From positions 3,193,501 through 3,257,500 of the forward strand of contig JAGI01000002.1 in assembly GCA_000526575.1 (NCBI GenBank): a stretch of DNA of 64,000 bases, given 5' to 3'. Shown here piece after piece: positions 51,380 to 59,060 of this stretch. The position numbers were made by a program, and so were the translations under genes. The notes below the pieces were generated by a model. The model had not been told where the DNA came from, made no database searches, and saw nothing but the letters and a program-made list of their open reading frames with translations. Origin of the DNA: Clostridium sp. 12(A). GTDB taxonomy: Bacteria; Bacillota; Clostridia; Lachnospirales; Lachnospiraceae. The stretch's first letter is position 1. The number at the start of each line of letters is the position of its first letter.

Positions 51380-52190
51380 AATGTTTCATTCCTTTCCTGA
51401 ATAAAAATAAAGCAAGCAGTGAAAAAACTGCCGTTGCTGCCGGAAGATAGAGTGCCGGCAAAAGTCGAAGTGAGGCCACGCCTCCTGCCCCTGCCTCTAA
51501 AAGTAAGAGGGAGGGAAACCAGGCGGTTAGCCCGATGGGAAGTACGGTTAAGAATAGTCTTTTTACCACTGGGTTCATATTTCCCAGGGGATATGTTTTA
51601 AGAGAAGAAAACATATCCTTTCCCACCATGGAAATTTCCTCTGCAGCCGCTGGCGCGTAAAATGCCATGGAAGAGAGGATATAAAGAAATGCCATAATCA
51701 GCAGGCAGGAGCAAATGCCGTATAGAAGAAATAATAAAAGCCAGGTTCCATGCATCGTAATTCCAACCTTGAAAGCACCGTATAAAGAAAGCCCGGCTCC
51801 CATGAAAAAGAGGGGTGAACCGGAAAATGGGCAAAATCCCTGGGTCAAAAGCTCTGCCCAAAGAGGCACTGGCTGAATCATTATGTGATCAAGCTGACCT
51901 CTGCCTACGACCCGGCTGATAAATCCAGAATTGTTGCCGATAAAGAACAGATTAAAGATTCCTTCCACAAACAGGGCGTACCCCATCATAAATAAAATTT
52001 CATTTCGCCCCATTCCTGCGAAATGCTCAAAGTTTAAGGACAGGAGATAGACACCGGCGACGGTGCAGCCACCGCTGATCCCATCCGATAAAACCTGTAT
52101 GAAAAAATATCTGGTATCCCGAAGGAGCCAAAGAAGATCCATGACAGCGTATCGTCGATACAGACGTAAAACCGTTTTTAAATTATCCAC
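51333..52190 (-). CDS. ABC-2 family permease (second)
   Basis: About 285 residues with six hydrophobic helices. It fits the ABC2_membrane_6-like family: FIGNNSGFISRVVGRGQLDH, IMIQPVPLWAELLTQGFCPF, and the helix run GIGS-like to the C-terminal FLFRKGMKHYERYGSPRYSGFGF. It begins at GTG 52190 (or TTG 52193), overlapping the end of the first permease gene by 8-11 nt, so the two are made together and probably form a heterodimer. Confidence 0.85.
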   Translation of the reverse strand: MDNLKTVLRLYRRYAVMDLLWLLRDTRYFFIQVLSDGISGGCTVAGVYLLSLNFEHFAGMGRNEILFMMGYALFVEGIFNLFFIGNNSGFISRVVGRGQLDHIMIQPVPLWAELLTQGFCPFSGSPLFFMGAGLSLYGAFKVGITMHGTWLLLFLLYGICSCLLIMAFLYILSSMAFYAPAAAEEISMVGKDMFSSLKTYPLGNMNPVVKRLFLTVLPIGLTAWFPSLLLLEAGAGGVASLRLLPALYLPAATAVFSLLALFLFRKGMKHYERYGSPRYSGFGFR

Positions 52191-52986
52191 CAAAAGAAAT
52201 CATCCTTTCTTTGCTTTTTCTGAAAAATAAAATTGCCCCAGTCCAGATAGTAAGATTCCAAAAAACCTGAAGCCCCAAAACAAAACATGGATTATCTGCA
52301 AGCCCTGTATATATGGTAAGCGGCCCGTGGCCAATGGAACCAAGAGGCATAAGGGAAAAGATGGTTCCCACTGCCTTGGGAAACAGGGTAAAGGGAATCA
52401 TCTCCCCGGAAAGCAGAGCAAATATAGCTTCTCTTATGGCCAAAGCGGCAAAGCAGCCATTTTTTAAATGCATGGCAAAAGAAGCGAAAATAAGGTCAAT
52501 GGCAAATCCAAGAGAAGCAGCCAATAGGAGGCTGATAAAAGCCAGTATCCCATGGTGCAGGGAAGCAGGCCAAGGACTGATGCCAATAAATGGCGCCAAA
52601 AGCCACAGGGGCAGTCCGAAAAACAGGAAATTAGGTATCCACCATTTTCCGATCGTTTCCGCAATAAAGCTTGCCTCCACCGGCATGGGCCTTAAAAAAC
52701 GACCGATGACCGAGCCCTCCCAAAGGGAAGATGTGGCGGGGGAAATGATATTAAGTTCCTGGTGCAGTATGGTAGCCATCAAGGTATAGGTAAGTAGCTC
52801 CTCCCCCTGATTTAAGGACCTCCAGATAAAAATCAGCATGACAAACTGGACGGCCTGAATCATATAGCCTCCTGCTACGAACAGAAAGCCGCCGTCAAAA
52901 ATTTGTTTGGTACAAATAAACATGGTAGAGCGTATGGCCTTTAGAAGGGAGCCATAGCCGGAAAGAATATTTTTTTTCTGATTCAT
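52183..52986 (-). CDS. ABC-2 family permease (first)
   Basis: A 267-residue protein with about six helices, same family as its downstream partner. Typical features are SSLWEGSVIGRFLRPMPVEA, GKWWIPNFLFFGLPLWLLAP and GEMIPFTLFPKAVGTIFSLM. GGAGG is 10 nt before the ATG. It is the first gene of the exporter operon. A small transcription unit ending in a terminator lies directly upstream on the same strand and could be an attenuator for the operon. Confidence 0.85.
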   Translation of the reverse strand: MNQKKNILSGYGSLLKAIRSTMFICTKQIFDGGFLFVAGGYMIQAVQFVMLIFIWRSLNQGEELLTYTLMATILHQELNIISPATSSLWEGSVIGRFLRPMPVEASFIAETIGKWWIPNFLFFGLPLWLLAPFIGISPWPASLHHGILAFISLLLAASLGFAIDLIFASFAMHLKNGCFAALAIREAIFALLSGEMIPFTLFPKAVGTIFSLMPLGSIGHGPLTIYTGLADNPCFVLGLQVFWNLTIWTGAILFFRKSKERMISFGG

Positions 52987-53073
52987 GAATGAGATTCCTC
53001 CATTTTGCAGTTAAATAAGCAGTATTTAAACAATTTAAAGTCCGTTATGTACTCTTATTTCCCGAAAAATCCA

Positions 53074-53103
53074 CAAAAAAACCCGGCACCTATGGCGTCC
53101 GGG
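53074..53103 (-). terminator. Terminator between the small ORF and the ABC operon
   Basis: On the minus strand CCCGG and CCGGG (53099-53103 and 53082-53086) enclose a CGCC/GGTG inner stem, followed by TTTTTTT (53075-53081). It lies about 90 nt upstream of the first permease. Confidence 0.75.
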
Positions 53104-53134
53104 CAGAAAATCAGTCATTCATCAGCAAAATTAA

Positions 53135-53287
53135 TTACCGGATGTCAGACAAAATCTGAGGTGAGACGCTGGGATTTTCGTAAAAATGGGCGCACTTATA
53201 CACGGACAGTGCGAAATTACAGAAAATCACAGTAATGAATTGAATATTTTGCCATAATGTAGTGAATTCGATGGAAATATGGTTCAT
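53135..53287 (-). CDS. Small ORF of 50 residues, possible leader peptide or small membrane protein
   Basis: The frame reads MNHISIEFTTLWQNIQFITV, then IFCNFALSVYKCAHFYENPS and VSPQILSDIR. A hydrophobic stretch (FITVIFCNFALSVY) could cross the membrane. It has an unusually strong ribosome site, AAAAGGAGGTGAGA, 5-6 nt before the ATG, a consensus promoter just upstream and a terminator 32 nt after the stop. That makes a complete small transcription unit ahead of the ABC exporter. It may be a leader peptide controlling readthrough into the exporter, or a stand-alone small protein. I recognise no homolog. Confidence 0.55.
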   Translation of the reverse strand: MNHISIEFTTLWQNIQFITVIFCNFALSVYKCAHFYENPSVSPQILSDIR

Positions 53288-53320
53288 TTTGTCTCACCTC
53301 CTTTTAAAAGAATTTAAAGT

Positions 53321-53349
53321 ATCATATCATTCAGCTGTCTATAAGTCAA
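53321..53349 (-). promoter_or_regulatory. Promoter of the small ORF
   Basis: Minus strand TTGACT (53344-53349), 17 bp, TATGAT (53321-53326). The transcript should start near 53314. Confidence 0.7.
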
Positions 53350-53360
53350 GAAAGACAGGG

Positions 53361-54086
53361 TTAAAATTTAGATAACGCTGCCTCATCGACTACGATGATC
53401 ACGTCTGGATGAAGCTGCAGAATCGAAGCAGGAACACTTGGGCTTACCGGGCCTTTGATGACATCGTGAAGAATCTGTGCTTTATCCTCCCCGCTGACAA
53501 CTAGAAGAATCTTTTTAGCACTCATGATGGTGCCGATCCCCATGGTATAAGCCTGTCTTGGAACCTGGTCAATGGAATCGAAAAAGCGTTTGTTGGCCTC
53601 AATGGTGCTCTTCTGAAGATCGACAATATGAGTATCCTTTGGGAAGATGTTAGAAGGTTCATTAAAACCGATGTGACCATTGTGTCCCAGTCCTAAGAGC
53701 TGTAAGTCAATGCCGCCCAGTTCCTTAATGGCTTCCTCATATCGGGCGGCTTCCTTAATCGCGTCTGTCTCTGTGCCATCTGGAATATTGGTATTCGCTT
53801 CGTTAATATTTACGTGGCGAAAAAGGTTTTCACGCATAAAGTAATAATAACTCTGGTCATTGTCTTTGGTAAGTCCTTTGTATTCATCAAGATTCGCAGT
53901 CTTGACTCTGGAAAAGTCCAGATCCCCCTTATTGTACCATTCAATCAGCTGTTTGTAGATACCAACCGGTGTGGAACCCGTTGCCAGACCCAGCACACAG
54001 TTTGGTTTCATGATTACCTGAGCTGAGATAATATTGGCAGCTTTGCGGCTCATATCGTAATAATCTTTGGCGCGATAAAGCTTCAT
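53361..54086 (-). CDS. nagB: Glucosamine-6-phosphate deaminase
   Basis: Converts glucosamine 6-phosphate to fructose 6-phosphate and ammonia. The 241 residues have GLATGSTPVGIYKQLIE near the N terminus, the catalytic NLDEYKGL and the GLGHNGHIGFNEPSN signature with the active-site His. The length is that of the short Firmicutes type, without the extra allosteric tail. GGAGG precedes the ATG. A promoter is visible on the minus strand: TTGCAT (54161-54166), 17 bp, TATCCT (54138-54143) with TG; its -35 is one arm of an inverted repeat ATGCAA/TTGCAT (54161-54166 and 54174-54179). nagA is not adjacent. Confidence 0.94.
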   Translation of the reverse strand: MKLYRAKDYYDMSRKAANIISAQVIMKPNCVLGLATGSTPVGIYKQLIEWYNKGDLDFSRVKTANLDEYKGLTKDNDQSYYYFMRENLFRHVNINEANTNIPDGTETDAIKEAARYEEAIKELGGIDLQLLGLGHNGHIGFNEPSNIFPKDTHIVDLQKSTIEANKRFFDSIDQVPRQAYTMGIGTIMSAKKILLVVSGEDKAQILHDVIKGPVSPSVPASILQLHPDVIIVVDEAALSKF

Positions 54087-54204
54087 TTTTTTATTCCTCC
54101 GTAAGATTGGAAAAAATTTTTATTTTATTCTTTCAACAGGATAACATTTTTATGTCATACATGCAATGGCATTTTGCATAAAATAATTATAAAGGAGTGG
54201 TGGC

Positions 54205-56145
54205 ATGTCTAACTATCGAAGACTAATCTCATATATTTACGCCTATGAAGGCGGAGTCAAAGGAAAAAACATCGGATTTGCCAAGATAGAGACGAGAGGA
54301 ATCCAATGCAAGATTACGGTAAGTGTGAAACGGGTATATGTGGGTGGCAATGATATAGGGGTGTACTTATTAGCCGGAGAGCAGGAAATCTACCTCGGTA
54401 ATATTTTCATTCGAGGTGGTTCTGGTGAATTCAGAGCCGCAGTATCAGCAAGTGATATTGAGCATTCCGGTATTGCCGTGGATCAGTGCTTCGGACTGAC
54501 CATCCACGACGTAAAAAATACATGGCGTTCCTATACGACCATATGGGAGGATGCAGTATCCCATGCGGCAGAAGTGGAATTAAAAAAAACATCTCCGGCC
54601 AATCAAAATGACGACCGGCCCGCAATTTCAGAAGAGCAGATAAAAAAGGCTGTACGGGAAATAGAAGAAGAGTTTCCACTGCAGTCCAGTGAAACATCAG
54701 AAAATAAAGACACATCCCAGCAGCAGGCTGAGGATGCAGTAGGGGAGGAGAACCTGGTTGCCTCTCTGGAAAGTGATGCAATAAAGGATGCTCTGGAAAA
54801 TGACGCCGGAGCTGACTCTTTGGAAATGCAGAATAACGAAGGTTACATAGTTGGGGATTCAGAGTCCATGTTGGATGCTCAGCAGCAAGGTGGTATGCCT
54901 GGAATGACCGGCCCCGCCCGAGGAATGACCGGGCCGACCCAGGGAATGACTGGCCCGAATCGAGGAATGACCGGGCCGACCCAGGGAATGACTGGCCCGA
55001 ATCGAGGAATGACCGGGCCGACCCAGGGAATGACTGGCCCCACCCGAGGAATGACTGGCCCAACTCAAGGAATGACTGGCCCGAATCGAGGAATGACCGG
55101 CCCAACTCAGGGAATGACTGGTCCAAATCGAGGAATGACCGGTCCAACCGCAGGTGCGACAGGACCTTCTCCAATGCCTGTAAATGAGCCAATTCCAACT
55201 TTAACAGGTCCAATGACAATAACCCGTCCCATCCCTACAGGACCAGTACCGGTTACGAATCCAGTATTCATAGGCCCGATTCCAGGGACCGGTCCGCGGA
55301 CCACAGGCCCTACGCCTCCAGGTCCCACAATAACAGGTCCCACCGTTGGCTGGGATGGAGAATCCTCTCCCTTTAGTACAGGTCCAGTTCCGGGCTCCCG
55401 TCCCGTAACAACTGGCCCGATTCCAGGCTGGTGGCAGCAGCCGCCATCTTCCACAGGTCCGACCCCTGGCGTGCCTCAGGCAAACCGTACCGGAGCTACC
55501 GGCCCCGTTTCCCAGGAGTGGAGCGACCCGGATGAGGAAAGCCAGGATACATTTGATACCTTGGCTTATGAAAATAATACTGGTCAGATGGAAGCAGAAG
55601 CAGTACCTGCCGAGGCCATATCCTACGAAGACTCTCCTTCCCCTGGCAGAACCCTGCTTTACCGGGTCGATGCGCCGCTAAAAGAGGAACCAGTGCAGCA
55701 CCCGGACGCTCCAAAGCTTGGCAATCCGGCTGATTTAGAGCGGCTTTTAAGGAATGAAGGTCAGGAAGAAAGTCCTCATGATATTGTATGGGATAGAATG
55801 AGACGGGAACATACCAGAATTCTTGCCTTTGACTATGAAGAAGGCTGTGAGATCTTAACCATCAAGCCCCAGGACATCGGCCTGTTGCCAAGAGACGCCT
55901 GGGTGTATGGAAACAACAGCTTCCTGCTCCACGGATATTATAATTACCGTTACTTAATTCTGGCAAAGCTTTTCAATGAAAATGGAATGCCACGTTATCT
56001 TTTAGGAGTTCCAGGTCATTATTACAGCAATGAACGGTATATGGCTTCTATGTTTGGCTTCCCTAACTTTGTTCTGTCAAAAGAGCAGCCAGTGGAAGAC
56101 GGAAGGTTTGGTTTCTGGTACACAGATGTAAAAATAGGGGGCTGA
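54205..56145 (+). CDS. DUF6128-type protein with a central GMTGP repeat region
   Basis: A 646-residue protein with no signal peptide or membrane helix. The N-terminal ~120 residues are beta-rich ([20 protein letters not shown] to [12 protein letters not shown]). An acidic linker follows. Residues 233-323 are thirteen 7-residue units of the form GMTGPxx, then a looser Pro-rich Thr-Gly-Pro region continues to about 435. The C-terminal ~150 residues are well folded ([20 protein letters not shown] to [13 protein letters not shown]) and resemble the DUF6128 domain I know from Lachnospiraceae. AAAGGAG precedes the ATG. The function is unknown; the repeats suggest a structural or scaffold role. Confidence 0.75.
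   Translation: MSNYRRLISYIYAYEGGVKGKNIGFAKIETRGIQCKITVSVKRVYVGGNDIGVYLLAGEQEIYLGNIFIRGGSGEFRAAVSASDIEHSGIAVDQCFGLTIHDVKNTWRSYTTIWEDAVSHAAEVELKKTSPANQNDDRPAISEEQIKKAVREIEEEFPLQSSETSENKDTSQQQAEDAVGEENLVASLESDAIKDALENDAGADSLEMQNNEGYIVGDSESMLDAQQQGGMPGMTGPARGMTGPTQGMTGPNRGMTGPTQGMTGPNRGMTGPTQGMTGPTRGMTGPTQGMTGPNRGMTGPTQGMTGPNRGMTGPTAGATGPSPMPVNEPIPTLTGPMTITRPIPTGPVPVTNPVFIGPIPGTGPRTTGPTPPGPTITGPTVGWDGESSPFSTGPVPGSRPVTTGPIPGWWQQPPSSTGPTPGVPQANRTGATGPVSQEWSDPDEESQDTFDTLAYENNTGQMEAEAVPAEAISYEDSPSPGRTLLYRVDAPLKEEPVQHPDAPKLGNPADLERLLRNEGQEESPHDIVWDRMRREHTRILAFDYEEGCEILTIKPQDIGLLPRDAWVYGNNSFLLHGYYNYRYLILAKLFNENGMPRYLLGVPGHYYSNERYMASMFGFPNFVLSKEQPVEDGRFGFWYTDVKIGG
54901..55173 (+). repeat. 21-bp tandem repeat encoding GMTGPxx
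   Basis: Thirteen 21-bp units in frame. The last two residues alternate mostly between TQ and NR, so there is also a 42-bp super-period. Units are close to identical at DNA level in the first two thirds and drift at the end, so the number may vary between strains. Confidence 0.9.
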
Positions 56146-56167
56146 TCAGCCCCCTTGTTTGCAGTTC

Positions 56168-56863
56168 TTATAGTTCAACGCCCCGAAGTGATGCATTTGG
56201 CAGCAATGGTTTTAGGCGATTAAGAAAAGCCTCTAATTCTTCTCTGGTAAATGACTCATATCCGGGGCATAAAACATCCTCAGACTCCACATAATTTTGA
56301 AGGTAATAAAGGGAGGGCCCCATAAGCCATGCTCCAATATCGTCAAAGTCCTTCTGCGTGTGTATGCCATTTACCACCGTAGTACGAAACTCAAAAGGGA
56401 CATGCTTTTCCATTAAAAAAGCAGCGCTTTCTTCCACCTGCTCCATGCGGATTCCGGCAATACCAGAGGCCTTTGGATAATTATCTTTCCCCGCCTTAAT
56501 ATCCATGGCAACGTAATCAAGAAGCCCCAGAGAAACCAGCCTTTTTAAGACCTCAGGCCGATACCCGTTGGTATCCAGCTTCACGAGATAACCTAAATCC
56601 TTGATTTTTTCAATCAAAGCTTCTAAATCCCCATTCAGGGTAGGCTCTCCGCCTGTAATGCAGATTCCTTCCAATATCCCCTTCCTTTTTTTAAGAAATC
56701 CCATCATCTCATTCTCTGAAAATGATGGCGTCACATCCCCTTTTATCAACTGACTGTTATGGCAGAAAGGACATAAGAAATTGCAGCCGCCAAGGAATAT
56801 CGTAGCGGCTACATGGCCAGGATAGTCAAGAAGCGTAGTTTTTTGAAGTCCGCAAAGTTTCAT
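56168..56863 (-). CDS. Radical SAM activating protein (NrdG2/PflA-like)
   Basis: A 231-residue iron-sulfur protein of the anaerobic ribonucleotide reductase or pyruvate formate-lyase activase type, which makes a glycyl radical on its partner. The [4Fe-4S] cluster motif is C-x3-C-x2-C (Cys27, 31, 34; GCNFLCPFCHNSQL). GICITGGEPTLNGDLEALIE and VKLDTNGYRP are the SAM-binding features. It is the NrdG2-like subtype (LCGLQKTTLLDYPGHVAATI). ATG 56863 is preferred over the frame start. The partner reductase is not in the window. Confidence 0.88.
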   Translation of the reverse strand: MKLCGLQKTTLLDYPGHVAATIFLGGCNFLCPFCHNSQLIKGDVTPSFSENEMMGFLKKRKGILEGICITGGEPTLNGDLEALIEKIKDLGYLVKLDTNGYRPEVLKRLVSLGLLDYVAMDIKAGKDNYPKASGIAGIRMEQVEESAAFLMEKHVPFEFRTTVVNGIHTQKDFDDIGAWLMGPSLYYLQNYVESEDVLCPGYESFTREELEAFLNRLKPLLPNASLRGVEL

Positions 56864-56932
56864 AGCTTCACCATTCCTTTGTTTCATGTTATACTTTCAT
56901 TATACCATAATAAAATGCAAAGAGGAATTACC

Positions 56933-57421
56933 ATGACCAGTGATGAAAAATATATGAGAGCTGCTCTCTTACAGGCGAAAAAAGCACGTAACATCGGTGA
57001 GGTACCCATTGGCTGTGTCATCGTCTATGAAGATAAAATCATAGCCCGGGGCTATAACCGCCGTACCATAGATCAGAATGTTCTGTCCCACGCGGAGATC
57101 AATGCCATCAAAAAAGCATGTAAATACATGGGAGACTGGAGATTAGAAGGCTGCACCATGTACGTGACCTTAGAACCCTGCCCCATGTGTGCCGGAGCCA
57201 TCGTCCAGGCCAGAATCCCAAGAGTCGTCATCGGCTGTATGAATCCCAAGGCAGGCTGCGCAGGCTCCATATTGGACATGCTTCATGAGGAACGGTTCAA
57301 CCATCAGGTGGAGACAGAAATCGGAGTTCTTTTAGACGAATGCTCCCAAATGATGAAAAACTTTTTTCGGGAACTGAGGGAAAAGAAAAAACAGAAACTG
57401 GAAGAGGCAAATCCCCTGTAA
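56933..57421 (+). CDS. tadA: tRNA-specific adenosine deaminase
   Basis: Deaminates A34 to inosine in the anticodon of tRNA-Arg(ACG). The 162 residues have the zinc deaminase site: HAE (His53, Glu55) in VLSHAEINAIKK and PCPMCAGAI with Cys83 and Cys86. The family start EKYMRAALLQAKKARNIGEV PIG is clear. ATG 56933 follows GAGGA by 7 nt; the longer frame runs into the antisense of the radical SAM gene and is not part of the protein. The SRP RNA promoter begins 5 nt after its stop, so the pair is the usual tadA-ffs order of Firmicutes. Confidence 0.93.
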   Translation: MTSDEKYMRAALLQAKKARNIGEVPIGCVIVYEDKIIARGYNRRTIDQNVLSHAEINAIKKACKYMGDWRLEGCTMYVTLEPCPMCAGAIVQARIPRVVIGCMNPKAGCAGSILDMLHEERFNHQVETEIGVLLDECSQMMKNFFRELREKKKQKLEEANPL

Positions 57422-57425
57422 ATCC

Positions 57426-57454
57426 TTGACAATCCCCATGTTTCCATGTATACT
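57426..57454 (+). promoter_or_regulatory. Promoter of SRP RNA
   Basis: TTGACA (57426-57431), 17-bp spacer ending in ATG, TATACT (57449-57454) with extended TG. It is strong, as expected for a stable RNA. Confidence 0.75.
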
Positions 57455-57481
57455 TAACTCCGGTTATATACTAAAATGTCA

Positions 57482-57755
57482 TAAAGCTTCCGTGCAGCCG
57501 GGGAGATAGCGGTGCCCTGTACCTGCAATCCGCTCTAGCAGGGGTGATGTCTCACCTCGGGCCGTCTATTGCAGGGCTGCCCCTGAAAAGTGGCGATGAC
57601 GTTTGGGTCTTACGCAACAGTACTTCGTGAACCGTGTCAGGGCAGGAATGCAGCAGCACTAAATGAATGTTACTGTGTGCCGTGAGGGTGCCTGGACTGA
57701 GTTAACTATCAGGGTAACGCCTGTGATAGCGGTTCAAAGTGAGACGCACGGATTT
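57482..57755 (+). ncRNA. ffs: Signal recognition particle RNA, large bacterial type
   Basis: The 4.5S/SRP domain tip is seen as GTGTCAGGGCAGGAATGCAG then CAGCACT (57636-57660), containing the conserved SRP54 (Ffh) binding loop. Upstream, GCCGGGGAGATAGCGG and GCCCTGTACCTGCAATCCGC are the Alu-like domain of large Firmicutes SRP RNAs. The ends pair: CCGTGC (57490-57495) with GCACGG (57746-57751), giving an RNA of about 265-275 nt. It sits between tadA and dnaX, the conserved place. Ends are approximate. Confidence 0.9.
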
Positions 57756-57771
57756 AAATATAAAATTCATC

Positions 57772-57809
57772 AGACGCCGGAAACATATTATGTTTTGCGG
57801 TGTCTTTTA
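57772..57809 (+). terminator. Terminator of SRP RNA
   Basis: AGACGCCG (57772-57779) pairs with CGGTGTCT (57798-57805) around an inner AAACATA/TATGTTT stem, followed by TTTAC. Confidence 0.6.
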
Positions 57810-57868
57810 CAATTCCCGGAGTTCATTTTTACAAAATTCTTATTTTTCTTATATAATGAAGTTTTCCC

Positions 57869-57897
57869 TTGCCCGCCATTCCCCTTTGTATTATAAT
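57869..57897 (+). promoter_or_regulatory. Candidate promoter of pfkA
   Basis: TTGCCC (57869-57874), 17 bp, perfect TATAAT (57892-57897). A second TATAAT at 57914-57919 has no good -35. Confidence 0.5.
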
Positions 57898-57967
57898 TGA
57901 GAATAAAATGGGTATAATAGTACCTATTTCCCTAAGACAAATCTAATCAAAGAAGGGGTGTGCTTTC

Positions 57968-59047
57968 ATGATGAGAATTGGAATGCTGACGAGCGGAGGA
58001 GACTGCCAGAGCTTAAACGCAACCATGCGCGGCGTGGCAAAAGCACTTTACCGGATGTTCGACGATATAGAGATCATAGGCTTTGAAGATGGTTACAAGG
58101 GCCTTATTTATACCGATTACCGTATTATGAGACCTGAAGAATTTTCCGGGATATTAACAAAAGGCGGAACCATTCTAGGCACTTCAAGACAGCCATTTAA
58201 ACTGATGCGTACCCCTGATGCCAATGGCCTTGATAAGGTGGAGGCCATGAAGCACACCTATAAAAAACTGAAATTAGAATGCCTCGTGGTATTAGGAGGC
58301 AACGGAAGCCAAAAGACAGCCAATCTTCTCAGGGAAGAAGGGCTTAACGTAGTTTCCCTCCCCAAAACCATAGATAATGATTTATGGGGAACGGATATGA
58401 CCTTTGGTTTCGAGAGTGCGATGAACGTGGCAACCAATGCCATTGACTGCATTCATACTACAGCTGCATCCCACGGCAGAGTCTTTATTGTGGAGGTCAT
58501 GGGCCATAAGGTAGGCTGGCTGACTCTTTATGCCGGCATCGCAGGAGGAGCTGATATCATACTCCTTCCGGAGATTCCCTATGACCTTGATGTTGTGATC
58601 GAGGCCTTAAAGACCCGCACGAAAAACGGCAAAAAGTTTTCCATCATTGCCGTTGCCGAGGGTGCCATTTCAAAAGAGAATGCAGCTCTCAGTAAAAAAG
58701 AGCTGAAAGAGAAAAAAAAGAGCGGAGTCGTTTATCCATCGGTTGCTTACGAGATCGGAGCCATGATTACGGAGCGGACAGGCCAGGAGGTACGGGTCAC
58801 TGTGCCAGGCCACATGCAAAGGGGCGGAGATCCATGTCCCTTTGACCGTGTGCTTTCCACCAGGCTTGGAGCAGAAGCGGCCCTGCTTATTAAGAACAAG
58901 GAATACGGCAATATGGTAGCGGTGCAAAACAATGATATCGTTAAGATGCCGCTTTCTGATGTTGCCGGAAAATTAAAAACAGTCGATCCTCAATGCTCTA
59001 TCGTCAGGGAAGCCAAGATGATAGGCATTAGCTTTGGGGACGAATAA
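57968..59047 (+). CDS. pfkA: 6-phosphofructokinase (group III type)
   Basis: Phosphorylates fructose 6-phosphate in glycolysis. The 359 residues have the sugar-phosphate and phosphoryl-donor sites: LTSGGDCQSLNATMRG, GGTILGTSRQPF, GGNGSQKTA (110-118) and PKTIDNDLWGTD (132-143), then MGHKVGWLTLYAG. The residues at the two donor-specificity positions are Gly (in GGNGS) and Lys (in PKTIDND), the mix reported for ATP-using group III enzymes, while PPi-users have Asp and Lys. So ATP is the likelier donor. GGGGTG lies 7 nt before ATG 57968; ATG 57971 is also possible. dnaX follows 13 nt later. Confidence 0.88.
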   Translation: MMRIGMLTSGGDCQSLNATMRGVAKALYRMFDDIEIIGFEDGYKGLIYTDYRIMRPEEFSGILTKGGTILGTSRQPFKLMRTPDANGLDKVEAMKHTYKKLKLECLVVLGGNGSQKTANLLREEGLNVVSLPKTIDNDLWGTDMTFGFESAMNVATNAIDCIHTTAASHGRVFIVEVMGHKVGWLTLYAGIAGGADIILLPEIPYDLDVVIEALKTRTKNGKKFSIIAVAEGAISKENAALSKKELKEKKKSGVVYPSVAYEIGAMITERTGQEVRVTVPGHMQRGGDPCPFDRVLSTRLGAEAALLIKNKEYGNMVAVQNNDIVKMPLSDVAGKLKTVDPQCSIVREAKMIGISFGDE

Positions 59048-59060
59048 GGAGTCAATCAGC

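Noticed and set aside
53005..53235. Plus-strand frame of 76 residues
   Set aside because: No ribosome site, basic composition from antisense sequence; the minus-strand small ORF has promoter, ribosome site and terminator.
54901..55173. Possible collagen-like domain
   Set aside because: Glycine occurs at positions 1 and 4 of a 7-residue unit, so the strict Gly-x-y triplet is broken once per unit.
54901..55173. Possible CRISPR array
   Set aside because: Units are contiguous, in frame and have no spacers; the same holds for the 15-bp repeat at 63684. No cas genes are present.
54431..55219. Long minus-strand open frame (262 residues) opposite the GMTGP repeat
   Set aside because: It is low-complexity ([13 protein letters not shown] repeats) and arises because the 21-bp repeat keeps all frames open. 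No ribosome site or homology.
57663..57896. Open frame of 77 residues
   Set aside because: It lies within the SRP RNA and its terminator and pfkA promoter.
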